Assembly: GCA_046349875.1 (NCBI GenBank)
Contig: JAXMBN010000009.1
Location: 1-64,000, forward strand
DNA length: 64,000 nucleotides
Origin: JAXMBN01 sp046349875
GTDB taxonomy: Bacteria > Planctomycetota > Planctomycetia > Pirellulales > Pirellulaceae
Direction of reading: 5' to 3'
Shown here: positions 49,399 to 58,586 of the stretch, piece after piece
How positions within the stretch are numbered: position 1 is the first letter of the stretch
Layout: each line of letters begins with the position of its first letter
Notes under the pieces: model-generated
Seen by the model: the letters and a program-made list of their open reading frames with translations, nothing else
Told to the model about the DNA's origin: nothing
The model's database searches: none
Made by a program: the position numbers and the translations under genes

Positions 49399-50954
49399 TC
49401 AATGTTTCAATGGATCGCCTTGAAGGTACATTTGCTCCATCGTACGTAAAGACATGTTTCCTCGGATCTTCTCTTCTTCCACCTGAAACACAAAATCGAG
49501 GTACACTCTCTCCGTTTTCAGTGTCTTTGAAGCACTGTCCACGAGGAATCGATTGGTAGTCCTCCATTTTTGAATGGGAGTTTCTTCCTTCTGATGGTCA
49601 ACCTCGCGTGACACACAAAAGTATCCGGCAAGAAACGTTGCTTGGTCTCTCCACTTCGATAAGAGCATTTGATTGGAGTGCCTGTTCACTGATTCATGCA
49701 ATGGATCAAGCGAGGCCCTTTCAGGTAAAGCAGCCCTACGCATCCGAACTGAACGAAGACCATCCGATTGAACTTCCCAGATTCCGGATCAATGTTGGGG
49801 ATTGCGTTTACAGGGCTGACCATAAGCCCCAGGACGCTTTCTTGCATCAAGTCGACGCACACTTGGGCCTCCGTTCGATCACTCAATTCACCGTGGTGGA
49901 AGTAGTCTCCCAAAGTGCTCGAGAATGCTTCAATCAGATGAATTGCTGACCGATTGAGTTACAAGCTTGTTGCCAACTCCACTTGGCTTTATACATGAAA
50001 CGACCATCTGGAATCGTACTTCGCAACGCCTCAAGGCGATCCGCAAATGCGACTCGGTCTTGAGCGTACTCCTCCGAATGGACTTTGTGATTGTTGCCGT
50101 CTGCGGGAGACTTTTTGTGACTTAAAACCGCGTTCCATTCCAAACCTTGCTCAAGACTCCATTGCATATCAATTGCACATGCTTGGAGAGGATCGAAGAC
50201 CTCAGCGACAAACAGGAACCAGTCGCCGGGCAAATTAGGGTTAGCTTCCAAATACATGTCGCTATTTCGAAGCACGGTATGCAGAATAGCGTACTAATGA
50301 ATTCTCTTCAGGCCTTCGAGTTGCCGTGATGAAACTTTTCCAAAACGTTTGAAACGACGAAGCCTCATTCCTCTACCGACAGAAGCTTCGCGAATTCATC
50401 GGGAAATTGAGTTGCCCAAACGCGAGGCACCCGATAGACGATGAAGGCACATCATTCTCAATCACGCCGAGCAAGGCCATGCCTGATCCGCTAACTCCAC
50501 AGCAAAGAGACCATTCGGCAAAGCTACGTCCTTGAGTTCGCCAGGCCAAACTCAGAGCAGCTGCTATTCCTCGGGCAACTTCTTTCCGGTTGATTCCGAA
50601 TTTACAGCGAGCCCCACACAGGGCCATCACCAATCGATGGTAACTTGACATTCGCAATAAAGATACAACACTTTCGCGACAGTTCTCGCTGTTGTTGATC
50701 CCTTCGAGGTAGGACTCTTGAAGACTTTTCCATGTGGAATGGACCATCTTCTGTTCATCCGTAGCAGCTAGCCAGAGCTTAAAGCCGCTGACATTTTGGA
50801 GATCGACTTCAATCACCACTTGCGCATCAAAAGGGAGGAATTCAAACAGGTCGCGATCCTTCGCCATGCTCGAGACCATGGGAACGCCCAAGAATGCCCC
50901 AACGAGAAGACTTACCCAACCGATGGGCAGAAACACCCAACTCGTTCCTCGCAT
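49399..50954 (-). CDS. Membrane-anchored hypothetical protein in pieces (frameshifts)
   Basis: A set of consecutive minus-strand frames that read as one protein of about 515 codons: a signal-anchor start (MRGTSWVFLPIGWVSLLVG) with a beta-strand DAQVVIEVDLQNVSGFKLWL; then LPGDWFLFVAEVFDPLQACA and DGRFMYKAKWSWQQACNSIG; then GELSDRTEAQVCVDLMQESV; ending with FRGNMSLRTMEQMYLQGD-type text at 49399. They lie in different frames with short overlaps and gaps, as if several single bases were lost or gained. No family is recognised. The envelope location is inferred from the N-terminus only. Confidence 0.55.
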
Positions 50955-51519
50955 GAATCCATCCTTTCGGTTTCGATGTTTTATCCGTTCTGATTGCCGT
51001 GAAGACGAAGTCTAACAGAAGGAGCCGAGCCAATTCCGGGCTCATTCAGTGACGATTGTAGAAGGCCTCGAAACCCATACCAAAGGCCTATGATGAATGT
51101 TACTCGCTACGTGCTTACCAGTTCGGTGGATATTTCTCTGCGACAAAATCTCCGAAACAATCTTGTAAAGATTTGGAAATCGTTAGCAAACACCCAATAA
51201 AAAAGCGGCATTGCGCGCTTCCGCGGGTCGGTCGGTTGCTGGTTCGTAGATTCGGTGAGTTGCTCCGCGTTCACCTTTCGCCCTCAGAATGTATCGGCTT
51301 TTCGGGCGATTCGTCCTGGTATCATCAAACCCTGAAAAGTCTTTTACTCTAGCATCGTTACTCTTCGGTTTGGAGCTTATCACGAACCTTGAATGTCGTC
51401 GGCAAGTTTACAGCACTCCCGAAGATTCAGGCATGCTGGTTTGGTAGCGAGGGAGCCTCGTCAACACGCTACCGAAATAACTTCCCTAAGATGAATTTTT
51501 GCCTTTTACTCTTCGTCAA
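50955..51519. other. Gene-poor stretch, no gene seen
   Basis: About 560 bases with no frame of gene-like composition on either strand. It holds the upstream region of the fragmented gene ending here and leads into the decayed nuclease. No RNA gene, repeat or terminator could be supported. Confidence 0.6.
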
Positions 51520-52240
51520 AACCTTCTGGATTCGGCCTCAATCTGCTCAATAGTCGGCAGCGATGATTTCAACTGTTCAGGCAAGTTCTCCGTGATCTAA
51601 TACTCGCTCACACCGATTGGCTTATTCACGTCCTTGCCGCGGTATTCGACAATAATGTCAGCTCTTGGATTTGCAAGATGAGAATGCCGAGCGTTGGACC
51701 ATCAACAAGCGTTCATTACCTGGCTGTCGACAGCGGAAACATAAAGGTCAACTTGCCTGCGTGCTCCGGGCTTGAACTTTTCGACTTTTAATTCGACCAC
51801 AACATGGCAATGGTGCAGCCGCAGATGATAGAACAACAGATCGATGAAGTAATCTTCCTCGTCCACCCGCGATGTGGTATTGCCTGCCGACGTACGCAAA
51901 GCCTGCTCCTAGCTCAGGAATTTGGCAAGGTAGTCCGGTTAGAGCCCATCCTCTGGGTCACGCCGTTCGCTATGACGTTCGGTAGTGTCAGAAAGTCGAA
52001 GTATTTACGAGGTCACGAAGTAGTTGCTTGGCTAGATCGCTCGGGCATTGGCAAGGTGGCTGCAACGTTGTTGATGAAACTGGCCTTCGCGCACTAGATG
52101 CAGGCCGCTTTCGATTTGGTGCGCAGGACCGCTCGCGACCAGTTGTTTCGATCGTCTTTTGAACATAGAACAGGGCGTCAAGCGGGTCTCTTAGCATTTC
52201 AAGAATGATCGAATTGTGCCCCCACGGAATCTGCACTAGT
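51520..52240 (-). pseudogene. Decayed DUF1016 (YhcG-type PD-(D/E)XK) nuclease remnant
   Basis: Successive minus-strand frames recover a DUF1016 protein: IPWGHNSIILEMLRDPLDAL at the upstream edge, a TIENNWSRAVLRT block, SDLAKQLLRD, then the nuclease core EEDYFIDLLFYHLRLHHCHV with VVELKVEKFKPG and the LYVSAVDSQ strand, and the family C-terminus KDVNKPIGVSEY followed by ITENLPEQLKSSLPTIE. A TAG replaces the expected Gln codon after GVSEY, and many frameshifts and stops interrupt the rest. The N-terminal third is missing: upstream of about 52240 the sequence is unrelated. DUF1016 proteins are mobile nucleases of uncertain role. Mutation density is higher than in neighbouring genes, supporting real decay. 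Confidence 0.75.
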
Positions 52241-52657
52241 AGTGATTGGGTCGCCGGAAAGGTTTCAGCCCCTGTTCGGTGGTATTGGCCACACTTGTGG
52301 CCAAATTGGCTCGTCTCCCAGAAGGTTCGCCACTGGCGAATTCGCCCGAAGGTTTCGGTAGGAAAATCCCTTGAGATGTATCGGTTGGAAGTACGTGCTC
52401 AGGTCCTTCTTCTTGCCCTGACCGAAATGTGACAACACGTGCGATCAATGTTGGTCAGGCGTCTCATCCCGATTTTCGTGATACCAGGGTTTCGGACTCA
52501 CAGCTACAGAAAGATCCTTTACGGCAAAAGAAACACGAATGTACCGTGCAAGCCGAGGGGAGCCTTGCTGGGACGGGGTCCCAACTAACCACCAACAGAG
52601 ATTTGGAGATTGATTCTTTACCAATCGCGGCAAGAATTGCCGCTTTAAAGAGCAAAG
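52241..52657. other. Stretch between the DUF1016 remnant and tRNA-Arg
   Basis: About 415 bases with no supported gene. It carries an 8-bp palindrome TTGGCCAC/GTGGCCAA (52285-52304, 4-base loop) and a 7-bp one TTCGCCA/TGGCGAA (52326-52340). Open frames here are chance readings; one crosses the tRNA. Confidence 0.6.
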
Positions 52658-52732
52658 TACACCCAACATGATTCGAACATGTAACCTTCCGGTTCCGTAG
52701 ACCGATGCTCTATCCAGTTGAGCTATGGGTGC
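52658..52732 (-). tRNA. tRNA-Arg(ACG)
   Basis: A 75-nt cloverleaf can be drawn by hand on the minus strand: acceptor GCACCCA pairing with TGGGTGT and A73, D-arm GCTC-AACTGGATA-GAGC, anticodon arm with loop CTACGGA giving anticodon ACG, variable loop AAGGT, and T-arm ACATG-TTCGAAT-CATGT. CCA is not encoded. The A at the wobble position (usually inosine) reads CGN arginine codons. Confidence 0.95.
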
Positions 52733-52891
52733 ATTCCACCGAGGAGGTGGATAAGGAAAAAGATCCACGAAAAGGCTTTTTCCTTTGGGAAGCTTTTTAC
52801 TTGCCGAACTACCTTGTCGGGATCAGGGGCCCCCTCTGGGTCCACGATCGCCCAGCTCACCGCTTTAGTCCGATTCTTGCGAACATTCGAT

Positions 52892-52923
52892 AAAATCCGA
52901 AGCCGTTGCAACGACTTCGGATT
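52892..52923 (-). terminator. Terminator after the coiled-coil membrane operon
   Basis: AATCCGAAG (52894-52902) pairs with CTTCGGATT (52915-52923), with an inner self-complementary CGTTGCAACG continuing the stem. On the minus strand the hairpin is followed by TTTTA, ending transcripts from 54061-52948 about 25 bases after the last stop. Confidence 0.8.
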
Positions 52924-52947
52924 CCATTTGAATTCAAGCAAACAATG

Positions 52948-53154
52948 TTAACCGGCTCGAAAAGTCTCCAACGACGTTTTGACACCCGGGCCGACGTTCA
53001 TCGCATTCGGAATACCTGTCGGCTCCCAAGGTGAGCCGTACCATGCCGCTTCAATCGACAATAGGATGCAAGCCGCCAACATCAATAGCATCGAAATGAT
53101 CAGCATGACGCTGTAAACGGATAGTGGCTGGCGTGGAATATTTCCTGAACCCAT
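52948..53154 (-). CDS. Small single-pass membrane protein
   Basis: A 68-residue protein with one strong hydrophobic helix (VYSVMLIISMLLMLAACILL), a short polar N-terminus and a polar C-terminus containing WYGSPWEPTG. It lies 47 bases after the coiled-coil gene on the same strand and before a clear terminator, so the two form an operon. No family is recognised. Planctomycete genomes often have such small genes beside envelope coiled-coil proteins; the role is unknown. Confidence 0.7.
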   Translation of the reverse strand: MGSGNIPRQPLSVYSVMLIISMLLMLAACILLSIEAAWYGSPWEPTGIPNAMNVGPGVKTSLETFRAG

Positions 53155-53201
53155 CGATATTTCCGTAGAGAATAATGTTCAATGTTAACGTGATGCTGAC
53201 C

Positions 53202-54061
53202 CTAACTGCAGCGACTAGTCCGCGAGGTAACTTTGTCACCTTGTTGAATCGCTCCCTTGCGAAATCCAGGGACGATGCTTCCGATCGCCTTATCATCTTC
53301 GGTACGAGACACCTCGATTCGACCTAAGTATTGGCTTCCACGATAAACTTCCAATTGGTCGCCTTGGCTTACGCCATCATCGCGACCAAGCGAAATCTCA
53401 ACCATGCCTTTGTTTCCAACAGCCAAGACTTCTCCGCGGAGATCGTTAGGCAAGCCTCCTTGGTACTTACCTTGATGCCAGCATTCACCGAATATTCTGA
53501 GCGTGATCAGACGAGCTTCGGCAAGCGTAAAGCTGTCTGTCAGATCTTTGATTCGCTTTTCGAGCGTATCCAGTTAGAACGGTCTTCTCATTGACTTCAT
53601 CGGTTAGCTTTCCAACCTTTCGCTGATTGGTATTTCGATCAGCGATAGTAGCATTCAATTGTCCAATGATCTTCTCGTTGGAGTCGGTGACTCGCTTCAA
53701 CTCGGTTTGCGTTTGATTCAACGTTTGATTCATTTGGGTGTTGAGCTTGCAACTGTGTCAATTCCGCTGTCAAACGTTCCTTTTCGGTAAACACCTGCTG
53801 ATACTGAGTTTGCAAGGCCGCCAAGGTTGCTCGGCGAGCCCCCTGCTCTAAAGCGATTTCTTGTTGAACGCGGGCTAGCTGATCTTTCAACTGTTGATTG
53901 CCCGACTTCAAGCGATCGATCTGGACCTTGTATCCATTCTTCGAGTCCATGACCGCATCTCTCCACTTATTGTGCGTGGCGTTTACCAACATGGCCACGG
54001 TGAAGAATGCTACGCTAAGGACCAAAATCAGGGCAGTGAAGACCTTGCCTAGGAGCGTCAT
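53202..54061 (-). CDS. Membrane-anchored coiled-coil protein, frameshifts
   Basis: About 285 residues in three adjacent frames that read as one product. A membrane anchor (TALILVLSVAFFTVAMLV) is followed by a long coiled coil (QLARVQQEIALEQGARRATL and further heptads; then NQTLNQTQTELKRVTDSNEK). The C-terminus is a small beta domain: GEVLAVGNKGMVEISLGRDD, GVSQGDQLEVYRGSQYLGRI and GSIVPGFRKGAIQQGDKV. This order recalls the coiled-coil plus beta-domain build of MreC-like envelope scaffold proteins, but the family is not established. Two single-base breaks (near 53500 and 53735) interrupt it. Confidence 0.72.
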
Positions 54062-54541
54062 AGGTCACAACCTCTCGTGGAAACCGTGCACGCATAACGT
54101 GCAACTAGAGCTGAGCGAACAGAAAAACGAAGAGCATACGCGGGTCCGACCCGGGTTGATAAGCTGGGAAGGAGTAGTTCATTAGGCCAAGAGGAATAGA
54201 CCCATTCTCCAATCCAAACATACAACACGGAGGTTCAGTATAGTTAGCTAAACTTCGCAGTGTCAACGAATTGCTGCTAAAATGGGTCGTTTGAGTCGAC
54301 CTGGCTGGTTATGATCGTAACAATTGGGTGGAACTTGCCGACAAGATTCATCGATAGCGGCATTGTCGAGAAACCCAGGATAGCTATTCTATCTTTAGCC
54401 AGACCGAAATGTGGGAAAATTCCGTGACGCGGTCCCTACACCAACTTGTTGGATCCCAATCCGCCTCCCAGGCTCCCTCTGATCAGGTGGCTCATCCGCT
54501 TCCTATTTTCTCCCCCAATCTCTGAAAGAAACAACTTGGAT
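54062..54541. other. Divergent promoter stretch before sdhC
   Basis: About 480 bases between the divergent coiled-coil gene and sdhC. A frame reaches into sdhC from upstream, but its N-terminal part has no family match. Both promoters must lie here. No regulatory RNA or operator motif could be identified. Confidence 0.55.
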
Positions 54542-55378
54542 ATGAGTTCGCAGTCCTCAGGGGCCTCCCTCAGCGGCGTTCTCCTTCGCAACGATTTCTT
54601 GATCCGCCGACTACATTCGCTAAGCGGAATCGTGCCTGTGGGAGCCTACATGGTTGTCCACTTGCTAACCAACGCCAGCATTCTCAATGGCGTAGGGGCT
54701 TTTCAGGCAAACGTGATGACCATTCATAGCTTGGGAGCGGCGCTTCCCGTCGTTGAGTGGGCGTTCATTTTCTTGCCATTGATCTTCCATGCCGTGGTGG
54801 GCGTTTGGATTGCTTTGAGTGGCCATCCCAACACGTCGACTTATCGACTGGCAGGGAATCGTCGGTATTCCTTACAACGCTGGACGGGCATGATCGCTTT
54901 CGTGTTTATCTTTGTGCACGTATTCCATTTGCACGGTTGGTTCCATACGGAATTTTGGTTGGAAAGCGTGGCCAAGCCTTTGGGCATGGCGCAGTTCAAG
55001 CCCTATAACGCGGGGAGCACACTCGCGATCGCTCTTCAAGGCGTGGTCTGGCCTATCTTTTACGCAGCGGGTGTGATTTCGTGCGTCTATCACTTGGCCA
55101 ATGGAATCTGGACGGCGGGTATTACTTGGGGAATCTGGGTCAGTCCGGCCGCTCAAAAACGAGCCACGACTGCCTGTGTCGTCTTTGGTGTGTTGCTCGG
55201 CATCGTCGGGCTGAGCGCTCTCTACGGAGCGAAAACGGTCGATCCCAATGAAGCCAAGATCACCGAAGATCGCATGTACCACCATAAGGTCGATACGGGC
55301 GAGATGAAGCCCAACGAGGAAAAGCGGACCCACGTACCGGAATCCGAACCAGCCCCACCTGTTCGCGAAGTTCCCTAA
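54542..55378 (+). CDS. sdhC: Succinate dehydrogenase cytochrome b subunit
   Basis: A 278-residue membrane anchor of complex II of the single-subunit di-haem b type, as in Bacillus. The start ATG at 54542 (MSSQSSGASLSGVLL) was chosen over an upstream in-frame start because the family begins here. Five hydrophobic segments are visible; haem-binding histidines are in RRLHSLSGIVPVGAYMVVHL, IFHAVVGVWIALSGH, FVHVFHLHGW and YHLANGIWTAGITWG. A hydrophilic C-terminal tail of about 40 residues (ITEDRMYHHKVDTGEMKPNE) is longer than in Bacillus SdhC. It is first in an sdhCAB operon. Confidence 0.93.
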   Translation: MSSQSSGASLSGVLLRNDFLIRRLHSLSGIVPVGAYMVVHLLTNASILNGVGAFQANVMTIHSLGAALPVVEWAFIFLPLIFHAVVGVWIALSGHPNTSTYRLAGNRRYSLQRWTGMIAFVFIFVHVFHLHGWFHTEFWLESVAKPLGMAQFKPYNAGSTLAIALQGVVWPIFYAAGVISCVYHLANGIWTAGITWGIWVSPAAQKRATTACVVFGVLLGIVGLSALYGAKTVDPNEAKITEDRMYHHKVDTGEMKPNEEKRTHVPESEPAPPVREVP

Positions 55379-55479
55379 ATCGCTTTCCTGTGAACGATTA
55401 GGGTCGGCTGCAGTTCAATCAATGTCACTAACAAGCAAGTTCAGAATAAACAAACGATACGCGTTTGGGATCAATTGAA

Positions 55480-57478
55480 ATGGCAAACAATCGAGTGGTT
55501 GTAGTGGGAGGCGGATTGGCCGGTCTGGCAGCGTCGATGAAGCTGGCAGAACTCGGGGTACCCGTCGATTTGATCAGCTTGACGCCAGTAAAACGTTCAC
55601 ACAGCGTGTGCGCTCAGGGTGGCATCAACAGTGTTAATGACCAAACGCGTCAGCTGGGTGACGATGAATGGAAACACTTTGACGAGACCGTCTATGGTGG
55701 TGACTTCCTTCAGAATCAACCTCCTGTCAAAGAAATGTCCTATTGGGCCCCCAAAGTGATCGATCTCATGGATCGCCTGGGTGTGACCTTCAACCGAACG
55801 CCTGAAGGTTACATCGATCGACGTCGCTTTGGTGGCACCTTGTTCAAACGAACCGCGTTTGCAGGTGCAACGACAGGCCAACAGTTGTTGTACGCTCTCG
55901 ATGAGCAAGTGCGCCGTAGAGAGTCGGAAGGTCTGGTAAAGAAGTTCGAGTTCTGGGACTTCCTAGGCCCGATCCTCGATGATTCCGGACGTTGCGTTGG
56001 AGCCGTTGCGCAAGACATGGTGACGATGCAGATTCGCAGTTTCCCGGCCGATGCAGTGATCGTTGCGACCGGTGGTAACGGTTTGATCTATGGTCGTTCA
56101 ACCATGTCGGTCTTCTGTACCGGAAGCCGCCGCTAGTCGTTGCTTCCAAGCAGGAGTCCATTATGGAAACGGCGAGTTCATTCAAGTTCACCCAACCGCC
56201 ATTCCTGGTGCGGATAAACTTCGCTTGATGAGCGAATCGGCACGTGGAGAAGGTGGACGAGTCTGGGTTCCGCGGAAACCAAACGATGGCCGGGATCCGA
56301 AGAGCATCCCTGCCTCCGAACGATACTACTTCTTGGAAGAGCGATTTCCGAAGTACGGCAACTTGGTTCCGCGCGATATTGCGACTCGCGAAATCTTCAA
56401 CATCTGCGTGAATGAAGGACTTTCGGTCGATCCTTCTCGCATGTGCGTCTATCTCGATCTCACACACATTGCTCGATCGGAACTCGATCGCAAGCTGGGT
56501 GGGATTCTCGAAATCTACGAGAAGTTCCAGGGAGTGGATCCACGCGATGAACCCATGAAGATTTTCCCTGCAGTGCACTATTCCATGGGTGGTCTTTGGG
56601 TCGACTATGAGAAAAGTGCGAACGGTGGATTGTTACCTGGCTCACCCAAGAATCAATCAACGAATATCCCAGGCCTCTATGCGATTGGCGAATGCGATTA
56701 CCAATACCACGGTGCGAACCGCTTGGGTGCGAACTCGTTGTTGAGCTGCATCTTCAGTGGATTGTTCGTCGCTCCTGGCATCGTGAATTGGATGAAGAAT
56801 CACAAGCCTGCAGCGGAAATGGGTTCGACTTTGTTCGAACAAGCCGTTGCTCGCGAGACCAAACGTCACAAAGAACTTTTGGATTGCAAGGGATCGGAAA
56901 ATCCTTATCTCATCCACCAAGAGCTCGGCGATATTATGACTCGCGCAGCTACCGTGGTACGTTACAACAAGCCATTAACAGAAGCGCTCGATAAGGTTTC
57001 CGAGCTTCAAGATCGTGTCGCGCGATGTTCGCTGAGTGACCTTGGGTCGTGGTCCAACCAAAATGTGATCTTTACCAAGGCATTGCAGGACATGGTTCCG
57101 GTTGCCAAGTGCATCCTAAAAGGTGCCTTGATGCGGGATGAATGCCGTGGTGCTCACTTCAAACCTGACTATGCCATGCCTAGCTTGACGGCGACCGATC
57201 CTGTTTCTCGACGCAAGCAAGCCGAAGAATGGTGCGATCGATTCGAGGCCAACAACAAACGATTCCTCAAATCGTCGGTCGCATCGTGGAATGGACGCGA
57301 TCCAGAGATTCGATATGAAGATGTCGATACATCGCTGATTGAGCCACGCCCTCGCCTCTACGGTTTGGTTGGCGCTGAAGCTATTGAGGAAGTATGGATT
57401 GAGCGAAGCGAAGCGAAAGCCAGGGCGGAAGGTCGGCAAGTTGTTAAGACCAAGTCACTGACGGCTTCAGCAGAATAA
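55480..57478 (+). CDS. sdhA: Succinate dehydrogenase flavoprotein subunit, one frameshift
   Basis: The FAD-bearing subunit that oxidises succinate to fumarate, about 666 residues. The start MANNRVVVVGGGLAGLAAS at 55480 gives the nucleotide motif. HSVCAQGGINSVND is the FAD-attachment histidine region. The frame breaks near 56132: CCGGAAGCC read with one fewer A continues TGAAASRCFQAGVHYGNGEF, joining both halves. HPTAIPGADKLRLMSESARG follows, then the capping and C-terminal regions (ANRLGANSLLSCIFSGLFV; catalytic HYSMGGLWVDYE). Other parts of the operon are intact, so the break is a read error. Confidence 0.95.
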
Positions 57479-57542
57479 GACGTTTTTAGATCCACTCCAT
57501 TCATTCACTTAACGATCAATCCCAACGAAGGCATATACGAAG

Positions 57543-58403
57543 ATGACCGCAACAGGTTCCGAAGGTACTTCGAAGCGACGTCCTCAGAAGGTCAATGTCC
57601 GCATTCTGCGACAAGATGGTCCAGGGCTACCTCCCTATTGGGAACGCCATCAAGTCGACTATGAACCCGACATGAACGTGATTAGCGTGCTGCAAAAGGT
57701 TGCCGCACAAAGCACGACCATCGAAGGTAAAAAGGTCTGCCCTGTGACATGGGACTGTGGATGCTTGGAAGAAGTTTGCGGATCGTGCACCATGGTCATC
57801 AACGGCCGTGTGCGGCAAAGCTGTTCGGCTCTGGTCGACCGATTGCTCGAAGATCGTTCGGATGAAATCGAACTGCAGCCGATGACCAAGTTTCCCGTCA
57901 TTCGAGACTTGATGGTCGATCGTTCGCGATTGTTCCGTTCCTTGCAACGTGTCAAAGCTTGGGTTCCTGTCGATAGCTATTATGACATGGGCGCTGGACC
58001 ACGCATCAACCGTGAATTGCAAGAGCAAAACTATCCCTTGAGCCAATGCATGAGCTGCGGTTGCTGTTTGGATGCATGCCCGCAATTCGTCAAAATCGAG
58101 ATCCAGCGCAATCCGGGCGAAACGGAAGAAGCCTTCCAAGCGCGACGCAATGCCGCCTACGACAAGGGATTCTTGGGAGCTCATGCGATTTCCCAAGCCA
58201 TGCTTTTCAATGCTCATCCAACCGGCAAGAATTTGGCCAACGAGCGATTGGAGGCACTGACGCAACCAGGTGGCATTCAGGCATGTGGCAATGCTCAAAA
58301 CTGTGTGGCGGTATGCCCGAAAGAGATTCCGCTTACCACTTCGATCGCACGAGCTGGTCGAGCTGTTACGGTGTACTCGATTCGCAAATTCTTTGATCGA
58401 TAA
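57543..58403 (+). CDS. sdhB: Succinate dehydrogenase iron-sulfur subunit
   Basis: A 286-residue protein carrying three clusters: the plant-type [2Fe-2S] site in CGCLEEVCGSC with its fourth Cys in RQSCSALVD, a [4Fe-4S] motif CMSCGCCLDACP, and CGNAQNCVAVCP for the [3Fe-4S] cluster. It passes electrons from FAD to the membrane quinone site and docks SdhA on SdhC. It is full length, starts with MTATGSEGTSKRRPQ, and completes the operon; a hairpin follows at 58452. Confidence 0.97.
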   Translation: MTATGSEGTSKRRPQKVNVRILRQDGPGLPPYWERHQVDYEPDMNVISVLQKVAAQSTTIEGKKVCPVTWDCGCLEEVCGSCTMVINGRVRQSCSALVDRLLEDRSDEIELQPMTKFPVIRDLMVDRSRLFRSLQRVKAWVPVDSYYDMGAGPRINRELQEQNYPLSQCMSCGCCLDACPQFVKIEIQRNPGETEEAFQARRNAAYDKGFLGAHAISQAMLFNAHPTGKNLANERLEALTQPGGIQACGNAQNCVAVCPKEIPLTTSIARAGRAVTVYSIRKFFDR

Positions 58404-58451
58404 ATGACGATCCACATTGGATCTCGAAATCGATAGAAAACGATGGAATGA

Positions 58452-58482
58452 GCGGCGAGGATTCAAACGAATCCATCGCCGC
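58452..58482 (+). terminator. Hairpin terminator candidate after sdhB
   Basis: GCGGCGAGGATTC (58452-58464) pairs with GAATCCATCGCCGC (58469-58482, one bulged A) across a 4-base loop, 48 bases after the sdhB stop. The tract after it is CATTTCGC, short of T, so it may act as a stabiliser more than a full terminator. Confidence 0.65.
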
Positions 58483-58586
58483 CATTTCGCTTAAGTACTG
58501 CTGCAAGTGCGCATCGCTCCGGAATCATGCCATGACAACCACCTCGACGAAACGAGTCTTCGAGAGTTTGGAAGATCGATAAGATC

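Noticed and set aside
52445..52768. 107-residue minus-strand open frame containing PIAQLDRASV
   Set aside because: This text is a well-known artefact of translating through a tRNA gene; the tRNA-Arg lies inside it.
57627..58466. 279-residue minus-strand open frame over sdhB
   Set aside because: Antisense to SdhB cluster motifs; rich in Arg, Ser and Thr as expected of a shadow frame.
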